Source: Roseomonas populi
GTDB taxonomy: Bacteria > Pseudomonadota > Alphaproteobacteria > Acetobacterales > Acetobacteraceae
Reading direction: 5' to 3'
NCBI RefSeq assembly: GCF_024594815.1
Contig: NZ_JANJOU010000004.1
Location: forward strand, 124,001 to 188,000
DNA length: 64,000 nt
Shown here: positions 42,401-49,277 of the stretch, piece after piece
Layout: every line of letters starts with the position of its first letter
How positions within the stretch are numbered: position 1 is the stretch's first letter
Notes under the pieces: model-generated
The model's database searches: none
The model's input: only the letters and a program-made list of their open reading frames with translations
What the model was told of the DNA's origin: nothing
Position numbers and translations under genes: made by a program

Positions 42401-43907
42401 CGCGCAGCAGCGCGGGGGCGGCCTCCGGCGCGGCGCGCAGGGCGGCGGACCAGGCGCGGGCGGCGACCGGCAGTGCCTCGGAGGAGCGGGCGGAGAGAAT
42501 GAGGGGCGGGAGGGAGGCTCCCTCTGGCGCCGCCGGCGCGCCGGGCCGGGCGCGGGCGGCCCGCTTCGCCTCGGGCGGCGCGGCGAGCATGAGGGAGGCA
42601 TTGGTGCCGCCGAAGCCGAAGGAGTTCACCCCGATCACGGGCGCGCGGCCCGGCAGCGGCTCCGGCGCCACCGGCACGCGGATGTTGAGGGTGGCGAAGT
42701 CGATCTTCGGGTTCGGGTCCCCGAAGTGCAGGTTCGGCGGGATCACCCGCCTCTCCAGCATCAGCAGGGCCTTGATGAGCCCGGCCATGCCGGAGGCGGT
42801 CTCCAGGTGGCCGATGTTGGACTTCACCGAGCCGACGGGCAGCGGGGCCTCTCGTCCGCCCGCCGCCAGCACGCCCCCGATGGCGCTGGCCTCCACCGGG
42901 TCGCCCGCCTGGGTGCCGGTGCCGTGCGCCTCGAAGTAGCTCACCTCGGCCGGGGAGAGGCCGGCCTCGTCCAGGACGCGGCGGATCAGGGCGGCCTGGG
43001 CCTGCGGGTCGGGCAGGGAGAGGCCGATGGAGCGGCCCACCGCGTTCACCCCGGCGGCGAGGATGACGCCGCGGATCTCGTCCCCGTCCGCCAGCGCGGC
43101 CGGGAGGGGCTTGAGCACGACCATGCCCGCGCCCTCGCCGCGCACGTAGCCGTCCGCCATCGCGGAGAAAACGTGGCAGCGCCCGCTGGGTGAGAGCATG
43201 GAGGCACGGGAGAAGCCGGTGAAGGCGTAGGGCGAGAGGAGGAGCTGCACGCCGCCCACCAGCGCCGCCTCCACCCGCCCGGCGCGCAGCGCGTCCACGG
43301 CGTGGGCGAGGGCGACGAGGGAGGAGGAGCAGGCGGTGTCGATCGTCTGCGCCCCGCCGCGCAGGTCGAAGACGTTGGTGATCCGGTTCCCCAGGATGGA
43401 GAGGGTGTTGCCGGTCATGAAGTAGCGGTCGGCGCCCGAGGGGTCCGACAGGCGCAGCTCGGCGTAGTCGGTGGAGGAGCCGCCGACGAAGACCCCGATC
43501 TCCCGCCCGGCGACGGAGGCGGCGGGCCAGCCCGCATCCTCCAGCGCCTCGGACGCCACCTCCAGCAGCAGGCGCTGCTGCGGGTCCGCCTCCGCCACCT
43601 CCCGCGGGGAGAGGCCGAAATGCGCGGGATCGAAGCCGGAGATGTCGCCGAGATGGCCGGCGGCGAAGGTGTAGGACCGGCCGGGCTCGCTGCGGTTGGG
43701 GTGGTAGAACCACTCCTGGCTGAAGCGGCCCGCGGGCAGGGTGGAGACGGCATCCCGCCCCTCGGCGAGGAGGGACCAGAAGGAGTCCAGGTTCGGGCCG
43801 CCGGGAAAGCGGCAGGCGGCGCCGACCACCGCGATCGGCTCCCCACCCGCGGGCCGCCTGGCGCCCCTGCTGCTTTCCAGGGGGCGGGGCGGTTGCTTGC
43901 GGTTCAC
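36438..43907 (-). CDS. rkpA: Fully reducing type I polyketide/fatty-acid synthase (RkpA-like)
   Basis: The 2489-aa megasynthase starts at GTG 43907, overlapping the GT4 stop (GTGA). Domains in order: KS (about 20-440; DTACSSS, EAHGTGT, NIGHLE), AT (about 545-860; GHSVGE, YAFH), DH (about 910-1190; DHRLGEEAVMP, DGAMQ), a degenerate methyltransferase-like segment (about 1380-1550; VLDLGPAAL), structural KR, ER (about 1755-2020; HGGAGAVGLAALQ), KR (about 2090-2270; VTGGTSGFG, PGQANYVAAN) and ACP (Ser in LGLDSLGG, about 2402). There is no thioesterase, so the chain is presumably released by the adjacent oxoamine synthase. A saturated long acyl chain is predicted. Confidence 0.93.
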   Translation of the reverse strand: MNRKQPPRPLESSRGARRPAGGEPIAVVGAACRFPGGPNLDSFWSLLAEGRDAVSTLPAGRFSQEWFYHPNRSEPGRSYTFAAGHLGDISGFDPAHFGLSPREVAEADPQQRLLLEVASEALEDAGWPAASVAGREIGVFVGGSSTDYAELRLSDPSGADRYFMTGNTLSILGNRITNVFDLRGGAQTIDTACSSSLVALAHAVDALRAGRVEAALVGGVQLLLSPYAFTGFSRASMLSPSGRCHVFSAMADGYVRGEGAGMVVLKPLPAALADGDEIRGVILAAGVNAVGRSIGLSLPDPQAQAALIRRVLDEAGLSPAEVSYFEAHGTGTQAGDPVEASAIGGVLAAGGREAPLPVGSVKSNIGHLETASGMAGLIKALLMLERRVIPPNLHFGDPNPKIDFATLNIRVPVAPEPLPGRAPVIGVNSFGFGGTNASLMLAAPPEAKRAARARPGAPAAPEGASLPPLILSARSSEALPVAARAWSAALRAAPEAAPALLRGLARHRDLHPHRLVLRGDAAALADGLDSFAEGEPAGIQGTAPAAPGPGPAFAFSGNGSQFPGMAREAMAHSRPFRQAVEAADAELAPHLGWSVAAALADGLTAEALAATDVAQPALFAVQHGLVAALAEEGIVPSLVLGHSVGEVAAALAAGILDMPAAARLIVARSAAQARTRGKGRMAALNTSEEEALPLLAECGPGLEIAARNAPRALTVAGPAEAIARLVAAAKRDRHTVIPLDLDYAFHSAAMDEVEGVLRESLAGLRPAAPRLPFLSTVTGALLEEPADAGYWWRNLRAPVRFADAAAEAGRRGARPVIEIGAHPILQSYLREALRAAKAEAPILASLSKRDAPGNPIPGIADRAAAMGADPRGAAAYAGPARRRGLPPTPYVRRRHWFPATPESHRLHDPVLDHPLLGFRRDSDPAEGFAHWTRQVDAALLPWLADHRLGEEAVMPAAGMAEMALAAAARRFPEAEALELSAFQILRPLPVPPGDREGGSQEVRFRLADDGTFRLESRRRMSGEAWSLHARGLLRPATAEALPELPHAPEGGRQVAEPALHAVAARCGLDYGPAFRPVQHVLLDPRGGAAEVALDLPAEAPEDDDFLLHPVRLDGAMQGLIGLLTDRGAMDRARDGHGMERLGEVPGDALVPVRFERLVLRRGAAPATRAALALTHAGSRAAEARLVLGDTAGRAVAVAEGVWFQRARLGRAEAAEASAFRLEDQPALDPFLPAPDQGRALDLALVAAGTRDESLDLSEYALLLEGYVASATARAFAAGGDGVIQPSTPYAVSMLRALEEDGLAAAEGGGWRLLPTGDLPAPEDIWRSILIERPALAQDLAMIAQAAERLPDALAGHLPQDAVRSRLPEESGAFDRLAQVVADAAAAIAAAWPADRPLRVLDLGPAALTRHLSAGLVRSGRRVLHLLAGETRPAPPAQSMAEVVTVDWNPATGAPPPVVADLVVGLHPGLSGEAGTGVLPGLAAALAEGGTLLMVEPVPGRVVDFVRGQAPHSWSLPALPNAAAWRDILAAEGWSAPRAEPLRSSPWPALLIAAQRPAPAPVIPAARSGQRLILLPDAGAAPLGEALAAALSKAGAVVESHRLEDASALPPRALRGASVVAVTNPAGPAEAAPLATSLAGIVKLAAVASGASAGFTLVAQGNGTAAAAEAVRALGRVLANEMPELAPRRILVDAALAPAAAAHRLLPELLSPNAEPEILLGLSSRRVPRIAQEGLVHGSLHGQACRPPQPGPAARLAVRQPGALASLAWEPMEPLPAPGPGEVRVRVEAAGLNFRDLMWAQGLLPEETLKDGFAGAGLGMECAGVVMEAGPGVPFHSGTRVFGFAPRALAGQVLTRAEALAPIPEGLTSTAAATIPVAFLTAVYALETCAGIAPGERVLIHGGAGAVGLAALQVAQASGAQVAMTAGTEAKRAFLRAAGADLVLDSRASGFDDALRRHWPDGVDVVLNSLAGEAMERSIALVKPFGRFIELGKRDYAEDRRIAVRPFRRNVTYFGVDVDQLPKARPAEAARLLESIRGRLASGDFRPLPYARRAAEDAEGAFRLLQASGHIGKIIVLPPREEGPRPAAWSPRRGGTILVTGGTSGFGLECAKWLAAHGAQRLALVSRRGPATPGAGEAVTALAALGARASLHAVDVSSRPALAALLTELREEGPLTGVVHAATVFDDGAAGSMDAARFAALLAPKLVAAENLDRLTAEDPLDLFLLFSSATTAFGNPGQANYVAANAALEALARRRRARGRPALAVGWGPIADAGILAREAETARTLARRLGVEPMAAREALDTLPGLIAAGHPVVSLARVAWKRAGAALPVLREPAFAALRGRAEETDADIADMRVHLMALPPAEAQALLTRIGAEELGRILRLPPESIGADVPVARLGLDSLGGLELRGALEARLGMAVPLSAVTEDLTVAGLAARMVEGLSGGAREAQLDSLLGHFEPGSAGPGPDTLTPEPTPADAATLPDKAGAT

Positions 43908-45262
43908 GTCGGGCCCGTGGTGCGGGAGTGGTTGAGAGCGGCCCGGGGGCGCACCGCGCGCGGGCGCAGCCAGGCCGGCAGGGTGGCCCGGAGGAAGTGG
44001 GCGCGCTTCGAGCGGCGGGTCAGGTGCGCCAGCACCTCGTCCACCCGGGCGAAGTGCTCGTCCCAGCGCGGCGCGCGCCAGCCGGAGAGGCGGGAGAGCT
44101 GGTCCGCGCGGGCCGGGCTGTCCGGGCGCATGTAGTCGAGTATCGCGGCCCGCCAGGAGACGCCGTCCAGCGGGTCCAGGTAGTCCGGCACCTCGCCGCC
44201 GACCTCGCGCAGGGCGGGCAGGTCGGAGCAGATGGCGGGAACGCCCAGCGCCAGCGCCTCGGCCAGCGGCAGGCCGTAGCCTTCCGCGAAGGACGGGAAG
44301 AGGAGGGCGCGGGCGCCGCGCAGGATCTCCCACACCTCGCGGTCCGGCACCTGGCCGACCTCGCGCACCGTGCCGCGGAGCGCGTCGCAGCGCTCCAGGA
44401 TGTCCACCACGTTCTCGTTCTCCCAGCCGCGGCGGCCGACGACGAGGAGGTGGGGCGTGCGCTGGCCCATGCGCCGGGCCAGGTCTCGCCAGAGGTGGAG
44501 AAGCAGGAGGTGGTTCTTGCGCGGCTCGATGGTGCCGAGCACGACGAAGTAGGGCTCCGCCGGCAGGGCGGGGGCCGGGGCCGGGGGCGGCTCGATCCCC
44601 AGGGGGGCCACCATGACGGGCGGCGGGATCTCCCGCACCCGCAGGTGGGGGCGCAGCGCCGCCTCCGTGTCGGCGGAGTTGACGATGATGGCGTCCGCCA
44701 GCGCCGCGGTGGTGGCGATGCGCCGGAGGTGCCGCTCCGCCTGGCCGGGGCGGGCGTATTCCGGGTGGGTCGCGGGGATCAGGTCGTGGATCAGAGGGAC
44801 GAAGGCGCAGCCCGCGTCGCGCATCAGCTGGATCGGCCGGTCCCGCTCCAGGGCGCGGTGGGAGACGAGGAGGAAGACCTTCGGATCCGGCTGCCGGAGG
44901 CGCCGGACCAGCTCCCGCTGGCCGAGCCCGGCCATGACGCGCCAGCGGAGGCTGGCGGAGAGCCGGCGGGCACGGGTGGCCGCTCCGCCGCCCGGATCAT
45001 TGTGCCCCCAGGCGCGCGCGAGGATGGCCACGTAGCCGACCACGGCGCGCCAGGGCAGGGCCACGTAATCGCCCGCCAGGGCCTGGGCGACGAAGGTGCA
45101 GCTCCCCTCCGGCATGGCCGCCCAGCGGCGGGCATAGGCCATTTCGACCCGGTCGATCCCGGATGGAGCGACCTTCCCGCTGCAGGCGAGCAGGCGGGAG
45201 ATGTCGAGCACGATATGATGCGCCGCATGCGGCGGCCGATCCGCCGGTCGGACCTCGGGCAT
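43904..45262 (-). CDS. GT4-family glycosyltransferase
   Basis: The 452-aa enzyme has a GT-B fold pattern with FVVLGTIEPRKNHLLLLHLW, LLVVGRRGWENENVV and the C-terminal SFAEGYGLPLAEALALGVPA with ICSDLPALREVGG. This EGYGLPLxEA motif is the GT4 nucleotide-sugar site. The ATG at 45262 is preceded by AGGAA eight bases upstream; an upstream GTG at 45316 looks less likely. It is the first gene of the PKS operon and couples to the PKS by a four-base overlap, so it may glycosylate the PKS-derived lipid or start the capsule chain. The acceptor is not shown. Confidence 0.87.
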   Translation of the reverse strand: MPEVRPADRPPHAAHHIVLDISRLLACSGKVAPSGIDRVEMAYARRWAAMPEGSCTFVAQALAGDYVALPWRAVVGYVAILARAWGHNDPGGGAATRARRLSASLRWRVMAGLGQRELVRRLRQPDPKVFLLVSHRALERDRPIQLMRDAGCAFVPLIHDLIPATHPEYARPGQAERHLRRIATTAALADAIIVNSADTEAALRPHLRVREIPPPVMVAPLGIEPPPAPAPALPAEPYFVVLGTIEPRKNHLLLLHLWRDLARRMGQRTPHLLVVGRRGWENENVVDILERCDALRGTVREVGQVPDREVWEILRGARALLFPSFAEGYGLPLAEALALGVPAICSDLPALREVGGEVPDYLDPLDGVSWRAAILDYMRPDSPARADQLSRLSGWRAPRWDEHFARVDEVLAHLTRRSKRAHFLRATLPAWLRPRAVRPRAALNHSRTTGPT

Positions 45263-45310
45263 TGAGATTTCCTGACCGTACGGCACCCGCATGTCCTGTC
45301 CGAGGGCGTT

Positions 45311-45472
45311 ATGCACTTACTACAACTTTTACGCGAGAAGCCACAGCCCCTGTCGGCTGACGCTGCCGAAGCACCGCAGAGGAAGGTTCGCGACGAGGTC
45401 TTAGACTTCATCAAGGCGGATTTCAGGCAGCGGCGTATGATCCTTTACCGGGGGCAGTTCAACTCTTTGTGA
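45311..45472 (+). CDS. Possible small protein (53 aa), unassigned
   Basis: An ATG at 45311 with GAGGG four bases upstream opens a 53-codon frame (MHLLQLLREKPQPLSADAAE ... ending FNSL). The second half is charged and helix-like (RDEVLDFIKADFRQRR). Codon use is less GC-rich than that of the neighbours (TTA, CTA, CTT). It occupies most of the otherwise empty 45263-45604 gap between the PKS operon and the SDR gene. No family is recognised. It may equally be chance reading of the AT-richer promoter region. Confidence 0.3.
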   Translation: MHLLQLLREKPQPLSADAAEAPQRKVRDEVLDFIKADFRQRRMILYRGQFNSL

Positions 45473-45604
45473 GTAATCTCGTTATTTTGCCGTTTTGTTT
45501 TTGCTTCCCATCGTTCGAGCCGCCGCTCGAGGGTGCCTCGGGCCAGCCCTGGCGGCGCGCGACGTCACGGGCCATCCTAGTTCCCGCCCATGAGGAAAGC
45601 ACGA

Positions 45605-46375
45605 ATGGCGGACGCGGCAGAACGGCGAATCCTCATCACCGGGGCATCCAGCGGGATCGGTGCGGCGACGGCGCGGGCCATGGCGGGGCCGGGCACGGCG
45701 ATCGCGGTGCATTGCCGGGGCAACCGGGCCGGGGCCGAGGCCGTGGCGGCCGATCTGCGCGCCGGCGGGGCGAGGGCCCTGGTGCTGATGGGCGACCTGA
45801 CGGAGCCGGAGACGCCCGCGCGGCTGGTGGCGGAGGCCGTGGTGGCTTTCGGCGGGCTGGAGGTGGTGGTGGCCAATGCGGGCTTCGCCGACCGCACCCA
45901 GATGGGCGCGATGACGGATGAGGGCTTCGCCCGCAGCGCCGACACCATCCTCTGGGGTTTCATGCGGCTGGCGCGGGCGGCGGGCCCGCACCTGCTGCGC
46001 GCCGGAGAGGCGGGGGGCGGGGCGCGGATGGTCGCCGTCTCCTCCTTCGTGGCGCACCTGTTCCGCACGGACGCCGCGACCTTCCCCGCCAGCGCGGCGG
46101 CGAAGGCGGGCGTGGAAGCCCTGGTGCGGTCGCTAGCGATCGAGTGGGCGCCGCATGTCACGGTGAACACCGTGGTGCCGGGCTTCACCCAAAAGGACCC
46201 GGGAACCCATGTGGCGCTGGAGGCGCCGGCCTGGGAGGCGATCCTGGCCCGGATCCCGCTGCGGCGCCTGGGCCAGCCGGCGGACGTGGCGGCGGCGGTG
46301 GCCTTCCTGGCCGGGCCGGGCGGCGCCTACATCACCGGGCAGGCACTGCACGTCAGCGGCGGCGTGGTGATCTAG
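45605..46375 (+). CDS. SDR-family oxidoreductase with catalytic Tyr replaced
   Basis: The 256-aa protein has the Rossmann loop ITGASSGIGAATA, NAGF, the Ser strand MVAVSSFVAH and a C-terminal GGVVI of FabG-like SDRs. The usual YxxxK reads SAAAK (in TFPASAAAKAGVEAL), so the catalytic Tyr is Ser while the Lys remains. It could be a non-catalytic or altered enzyme. ATG 45605 is preferred over ATG 45590 because AGGAAAG lies six bases before it. It converges on the PobA-like gene with one base between stops. The substrate is unknown. Confidence 0.82.
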   Translation: MADAAERRILITGASSGIGAATARAMAGPGTAIAVHCRGNRAGAEAVAADLRAGGARALVLMGDLTEPETPARLVAEAVVAFGGLEVVVANAGFADRTQMGAMTDEGFARSADTILWGFMRLARAAGPHLLRAGEAGGGARMVAVSSFVAHLFRTDAATFPASAAAKAGVEALVRSLAIEWAPHVTVNTVVPGFTQKDPGTHVALEAPAWEAILARIPLRRLGQPADVAAAVAFLAGPGGAYITGQALHVSGGVVI

Positions 46376-46376
46376 G

Positions 46377-47576
46377 TCAGGCCTCCAGGGGCAGGCCGAC
46401 GTAGTTCTCGGCCAGGGCCGCCTGGGCATTGCGGGAGCCGGCTAGGAAGTCCAGGTCGGCCATGCGGATGCGCTGCTCGAAAGGACTCTCGGCCGCGTCC
46501 ACGTGCAGCATGGTGGTCATCATCCAGCTGAAGCGCTCAGCCTTCCAGACCCGGCGCAGGGCGGTGGCGGGGTAGGAGTCCAGGCCGGACTCGTCGTTGC
46601 GGCGGATCGCGGCTTCCAACGCGCGGGAGAGGACGAGGACATCGGCCACTGCCAGGTTGAGGCCCTTGGCGCCGGTGGGCGGGACGATGTGGGCGGCATC
46701 GCCGGCCAGGAAGAGACGGCCGTGGCGCATCGTCTCGCAGACGAAGCTGCGGAGGGGGATGATGCCCTTCTGGAAGATCTGTCCCTCCGCCAGCCTCCAG
46801 CTGCCGGCCGTCTCGAGGCGGCGGTGGAGCGCGGCCCAGATGCGCTCGTCCGGCCAGTTGGCGATGTCGTCGCGCGGGTCGCACTGGATGTAGAGGCGCT
46901 GGATTTCCGGCGTGCGGGTGGTGAGGAGCGCGAAGCCCTCCTCGTGCCGGGCGTAGATCAGCTCGTGCCAGGAGAGGGGGGCATGGGCGAGGACGCCGAG
47001 CCAGCCGAAGGGGTAGGTGCGGTCGTACTCCCGGCGGTCCGCAGCGGGGATGGCGCGGCGGCCGGGGCCATGAAAGCCGTCGGCGCCGACGACGTAGTCG
47101 CAGGCCAACTCGTCCGGCGTGCCGTCCGGGTGGCGGAAGGTGATCCGTGGCCGGTCCGTGTCGATGTCCTGGAACGCGGTCTCGGAGACGCCGAAATGGA
47201 TGGTGCCGCCATCGGCCAGGCGGGGAGCGATGAGGTCGATCAGGACCTCGTGCTGGGGATAGAGGGTGACGCGCTTGCCGCCGGTGAGCTCCGCCAGGGG
47301 CAGGTGGAAGCGCGTGGCACCGTACTGCAGGGTGATGCCGTCATGCGCGTGGCCCTCCTGCGCCATGCGGTCGCCCAGGCCCATGTCGCGCATCAGCTCC
47401 GTCACCCAGTGCTCCAGCAAGCCGGCGCGGATCGTGCCCTCCACCGCCTCGCGCGTGCGGTTCTCCACGATGACGCTCTCGATGCCCGCGCGGTGGAGGA
47501 GATGGGCGAGGAAAAGGCCGGCGGGGCCGCAGCCGACGATTCCGACCTGGGTGCGCGTGGCGTTCCGCTGGGACAT
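46377..47576 (-). CDS. pobA: 4-hydroxybenzoate 3-monooxygenase-like flavoprotein
   Basis: The 399-aa enzyme has the FAD loop VGIVGCGPAGLFLAHLLHRA, EGTIRAGLLEH, TLYPQHEVLIDLI, a DG motif (YVVGADGFHGPGRR) and FLAGDAAHIVPPTGAKGLNL, all matching PobA. PobA uses NADPH and O2 to convert 4-hydroxybenzoate to protocatechuate in the cytoplasm. Usual neighbours (pobR, pca genes) are absent, and the divergent gene is an enoyl-CoA hydratase. Length equals that of characterised PobA (about 390-395). Family assignment is firm; an aromatic acid relative as substrate is possible. Confidence 0.9.
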   Translation of the reverse strand: MSQRNATRTQVGIVGCGPAGLFLAHLLHRAGIESVIVENRTREAVEGTIRAGLLEHWVTELMRDMGLGDRMAQEGHAHDGITLQYGATRFHLPLAELTGGKRVTLYPQHEVLIDLIAPRLADGGTIHFGVSETAFQDIDTDRPRITFRHPDGTPDELACDYVVGADGFHGPGRRAIPAADRREYDRTYPFGWLGVLAHAPLSWHELIYARHEEGFALLTTRTPEIQRLYIQCDPRDDIANWPDERIWAALHRRLETAGSWRLAEGQIFQKGIIPLRSFVCETMRHGRLFLAGDAAHIVPPTGAKGLNLAVADVLVLSRALEAAIRRNDESGLDSYPATALRRVWKAERFSWMMTTMLHVDAAESPFEQRIRMADLDFLAGSRNAQAALAENYVGLPLEA

Positions 47577-47709
47577 TCCGGACCTGTGGTTCTGGCTTGG
47601 ACGATCGTTGGATATCGAACCATTCCCCGCCGCGGCAAGGGAGGGCGGGGCCAGCTTGCGGGGGCGGGGGCGGCGCGGCAAGACGGGGGCAAGGCATGGA
47701 GGAGCGCCG

Positions 47710-48519
47710 ATGAGCGACGAGAGCCCGCTTCTGGTGACGCGGCAGGGCGGCGTGGTGCGGGCGGTGCTGAACCGGCCGGCGCGGCGCAACGCGCTGAACG
47801 GAGCGCTCTCCGCGGCGCTGGATTCGCTGCTGGCGGAGATGAGGGGCGACCGGGCGGGGAGGGTGCTCGTTCTCTCCGGCGCGGGCGGGCATTTCTGCGC
47901 GGGGCTGGACCTGGGCGAGGTGGGCGGCGAGACGGGAACGCCGGAGCAGCGCATGGCGGCGCAGCTGGAGCGGAACCGGGCGATCGGGGCGCGCTTCGCG
48001 GCAATCGCGGCGCTGCCGCAGGTGGTGATCGCCGCCGTGCAGGGATCGGCCTTCGCGGGCGGGCTGGGCTTCGTCTGCGCGGCCGATATCGCCTTCGCCA
48101 GCGGGGATGCGCGCTTCGCGGCGCCGGAGGCGCGGCGCGGGCTGGTGGCGGCGCAGATCCTGCCCTGGATTGTCCGGCGCACCGGCCGCAGCCAAGCGGC
48201 ACGGATGGTGCTGCAGGGCCATGTGCTGGACGCGGCGGAGGCCGGGCGGATCGGGCTGGTGCATCAGGTGGCGGCGGACGCTGCGGCGCTGGACGCGCTG
48301 GTAGAGGCGACGGTGGAGGACGTGCTGCAGGGCGCGCCGGGGGCGCTGGCGGAGACGAAGGCGATGCTGGCCGCGCTGGGTGGCGCGGTGCCGGATGGCT
48401 ATGCGGAGGCCGGGGCGCAATCCTTCGCCCGCTGCGCCGCGAGCGGCGAGGCGAATGAGGGGATTGCTGCCTTCAAGGAGCGGCGCGCGCCGGCCTGGCT
48501 GGCGACCCAGAGCGAGTAG
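47710..48519 (+). CDS. Enoyl-CoA hydratase/isomerase family protein
   Basis: The 269-aa crotonase-fold protein has LNRPARRNALNGALSAAL at the N-terminus, the oxyanion-hole segment SGAGGHFCAGLDLGEV and VQGSAFAGGLGFVCAADIAF. The glutamates usual in hydratase active sites are not obvious: the first reads AFAGGLG, and the second region reads APEARRGLV. Other crotonase activities are therefore possible. GGAGGAG sits six bases before the ATG at 47710. It is divergent from the PobA-like gene (133-base shared region) and abuts the SDR gene end to end. Confidence 0.85.
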   Translation: MSDESPLLVTRQGGVVRAVLNRPARRNALNGALSAALDSLLAEMRGDRAGRVLVLSGAGGHFCAGLDLGEVGGETGTPEQRMAAQLERNRAIGARFAAIAALPQVVIAAVQGSAFAGGLGFVCAADIAFASGDARFAAPEARRGLVAAQILPWIVRRTGRSQAARMVLQGHVLDAAEAGRIGLVHQVAADAAALDALVEATVEDVLQGAPGALAETKAMLAALGGAVPDGYAEAGAQSFARCAASGEANEGIAAFKERRAPAWLATQSE

Positions 48520-49227
48520 CTACTCCTCGTAGATCATCTTCCGGGTCATCCCGCCGTCGCTGATGAACTCGGCGCCGGTGACGAAGCGACTCTCCGGGCC
48601 CAGCAGCCAGGCAGCGAGGGACGCGATGTCGGCGGGGGTGCCCACGCGGCCGGCAGGGTGTTGGGCGTGGTCGCTCTCGCTCAGCTTCTCATCCCGCACG
48701 TTGATCCAGCCGGGGGAGATGACGTTCGCGCGCACATCCGGGCCGAGGCTGATGGCAAGGGCGTGGGTGAGGGCGAGAAGGCCGCCCTTGCTGGCGGAAT
48801 AGCTCTCCGTGTTCGGCTCCGACTGGTGGGCGCGGGTGGAGGCCATGGTGACGATGGCGCCCTTCGCCTGGCGCAGCAGTGATTCCGCCGCGCGGGCCAG
48901 CAGGAAGGTGCTCGTGAGGTTGGTGGCGATGACGCGGGACCACTCCTCCAGCGTCAGTTCGCGGATCGGCTTGCGGATCATGATGCCGGCGTTGCAGACG
49001 AGGCCATCCAGGCGGGCTTCGTTGGTGGCGATGCTGTCCACCAGGGCACCGACGGCGGCTTCATCGGAAATGTCGGCCCTGACGTGCCGGGCGGCAATAT
49101 CAGGGCCGTTAGGGTCGGTGTCGGCGGTGACGACGTGCCAGCCATCGGCAGCGAGGCGGCGTGCGATGCCCTCGCCAATGCCCTTCGAGCCGCCTGTGAC
49201 CAGCGCGACCCGCTTTCCTTCCGCCAT
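48520..49227 (-). CDS. SDR-family oxidoreductase
   Basis: The 235-aa protein has VTGGSKGIGEGIA (NAD(P) loop), NAGIM, the catalytic Ser in VTMASTRAHQ and YSASKGG (YxxxK), and PGWINV. It looks like a complete, active classical SDR. GGAGG lies before ATG 49227, which I prefer to the start ten codons upstream. Glucose/ribitol-type dehydrogenases share this pattern, but the substrate cannot be determined. Confidence 0.87.
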   Translation of the reverse strand: MAEGKRVALVTGGSKGIGEGIARRLAADGWHVVTADTDPNGPDIAARHVRADISDEAAVGALVDSIATNEARLDGLVCNAGIMIRKPIRELTLEEWSRVIATNLTSTFLLARAAESLLRQAKGAIVTMASTRAHQSEPNTESYSASKGGLLALTHALAISLGPDVRANVISPGWINVRDEKLSESDHAQHPAGRVGTPADIASLAAWLLGPESRFVTGAEFISDGGMTRKMIYEE

Positions 49228-49277
49228 GAATCCGCCCTCCGCCGTGCCGGGTGGCAACGCGGAGGGCAGGGCCGGGT

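Noticed and set aside
37701-43193. 1830-codon open frame on the plus strand opposite the PKS
   Set aside because: The composition (Gly, Gln, His, Arg runs) and exact opposition to a motif-rich PKS show it is a GC-bias shadow.
36438-44333. Longer PKS start upstream of 43907
   Set aside because: The extra 142 residues are read inside the GT4 gene, are Pro/Arg/Gly-rich and unconserved, while the GTG at 43907 forms a GTGA overlap just ahead of the KS domain.
47577-47709. PobR-type regulator or binding site between pobA and the hydratase gene
   Set aside because: Only 133 bases are available and I saw no convincing dyad or regulator gene nearby.
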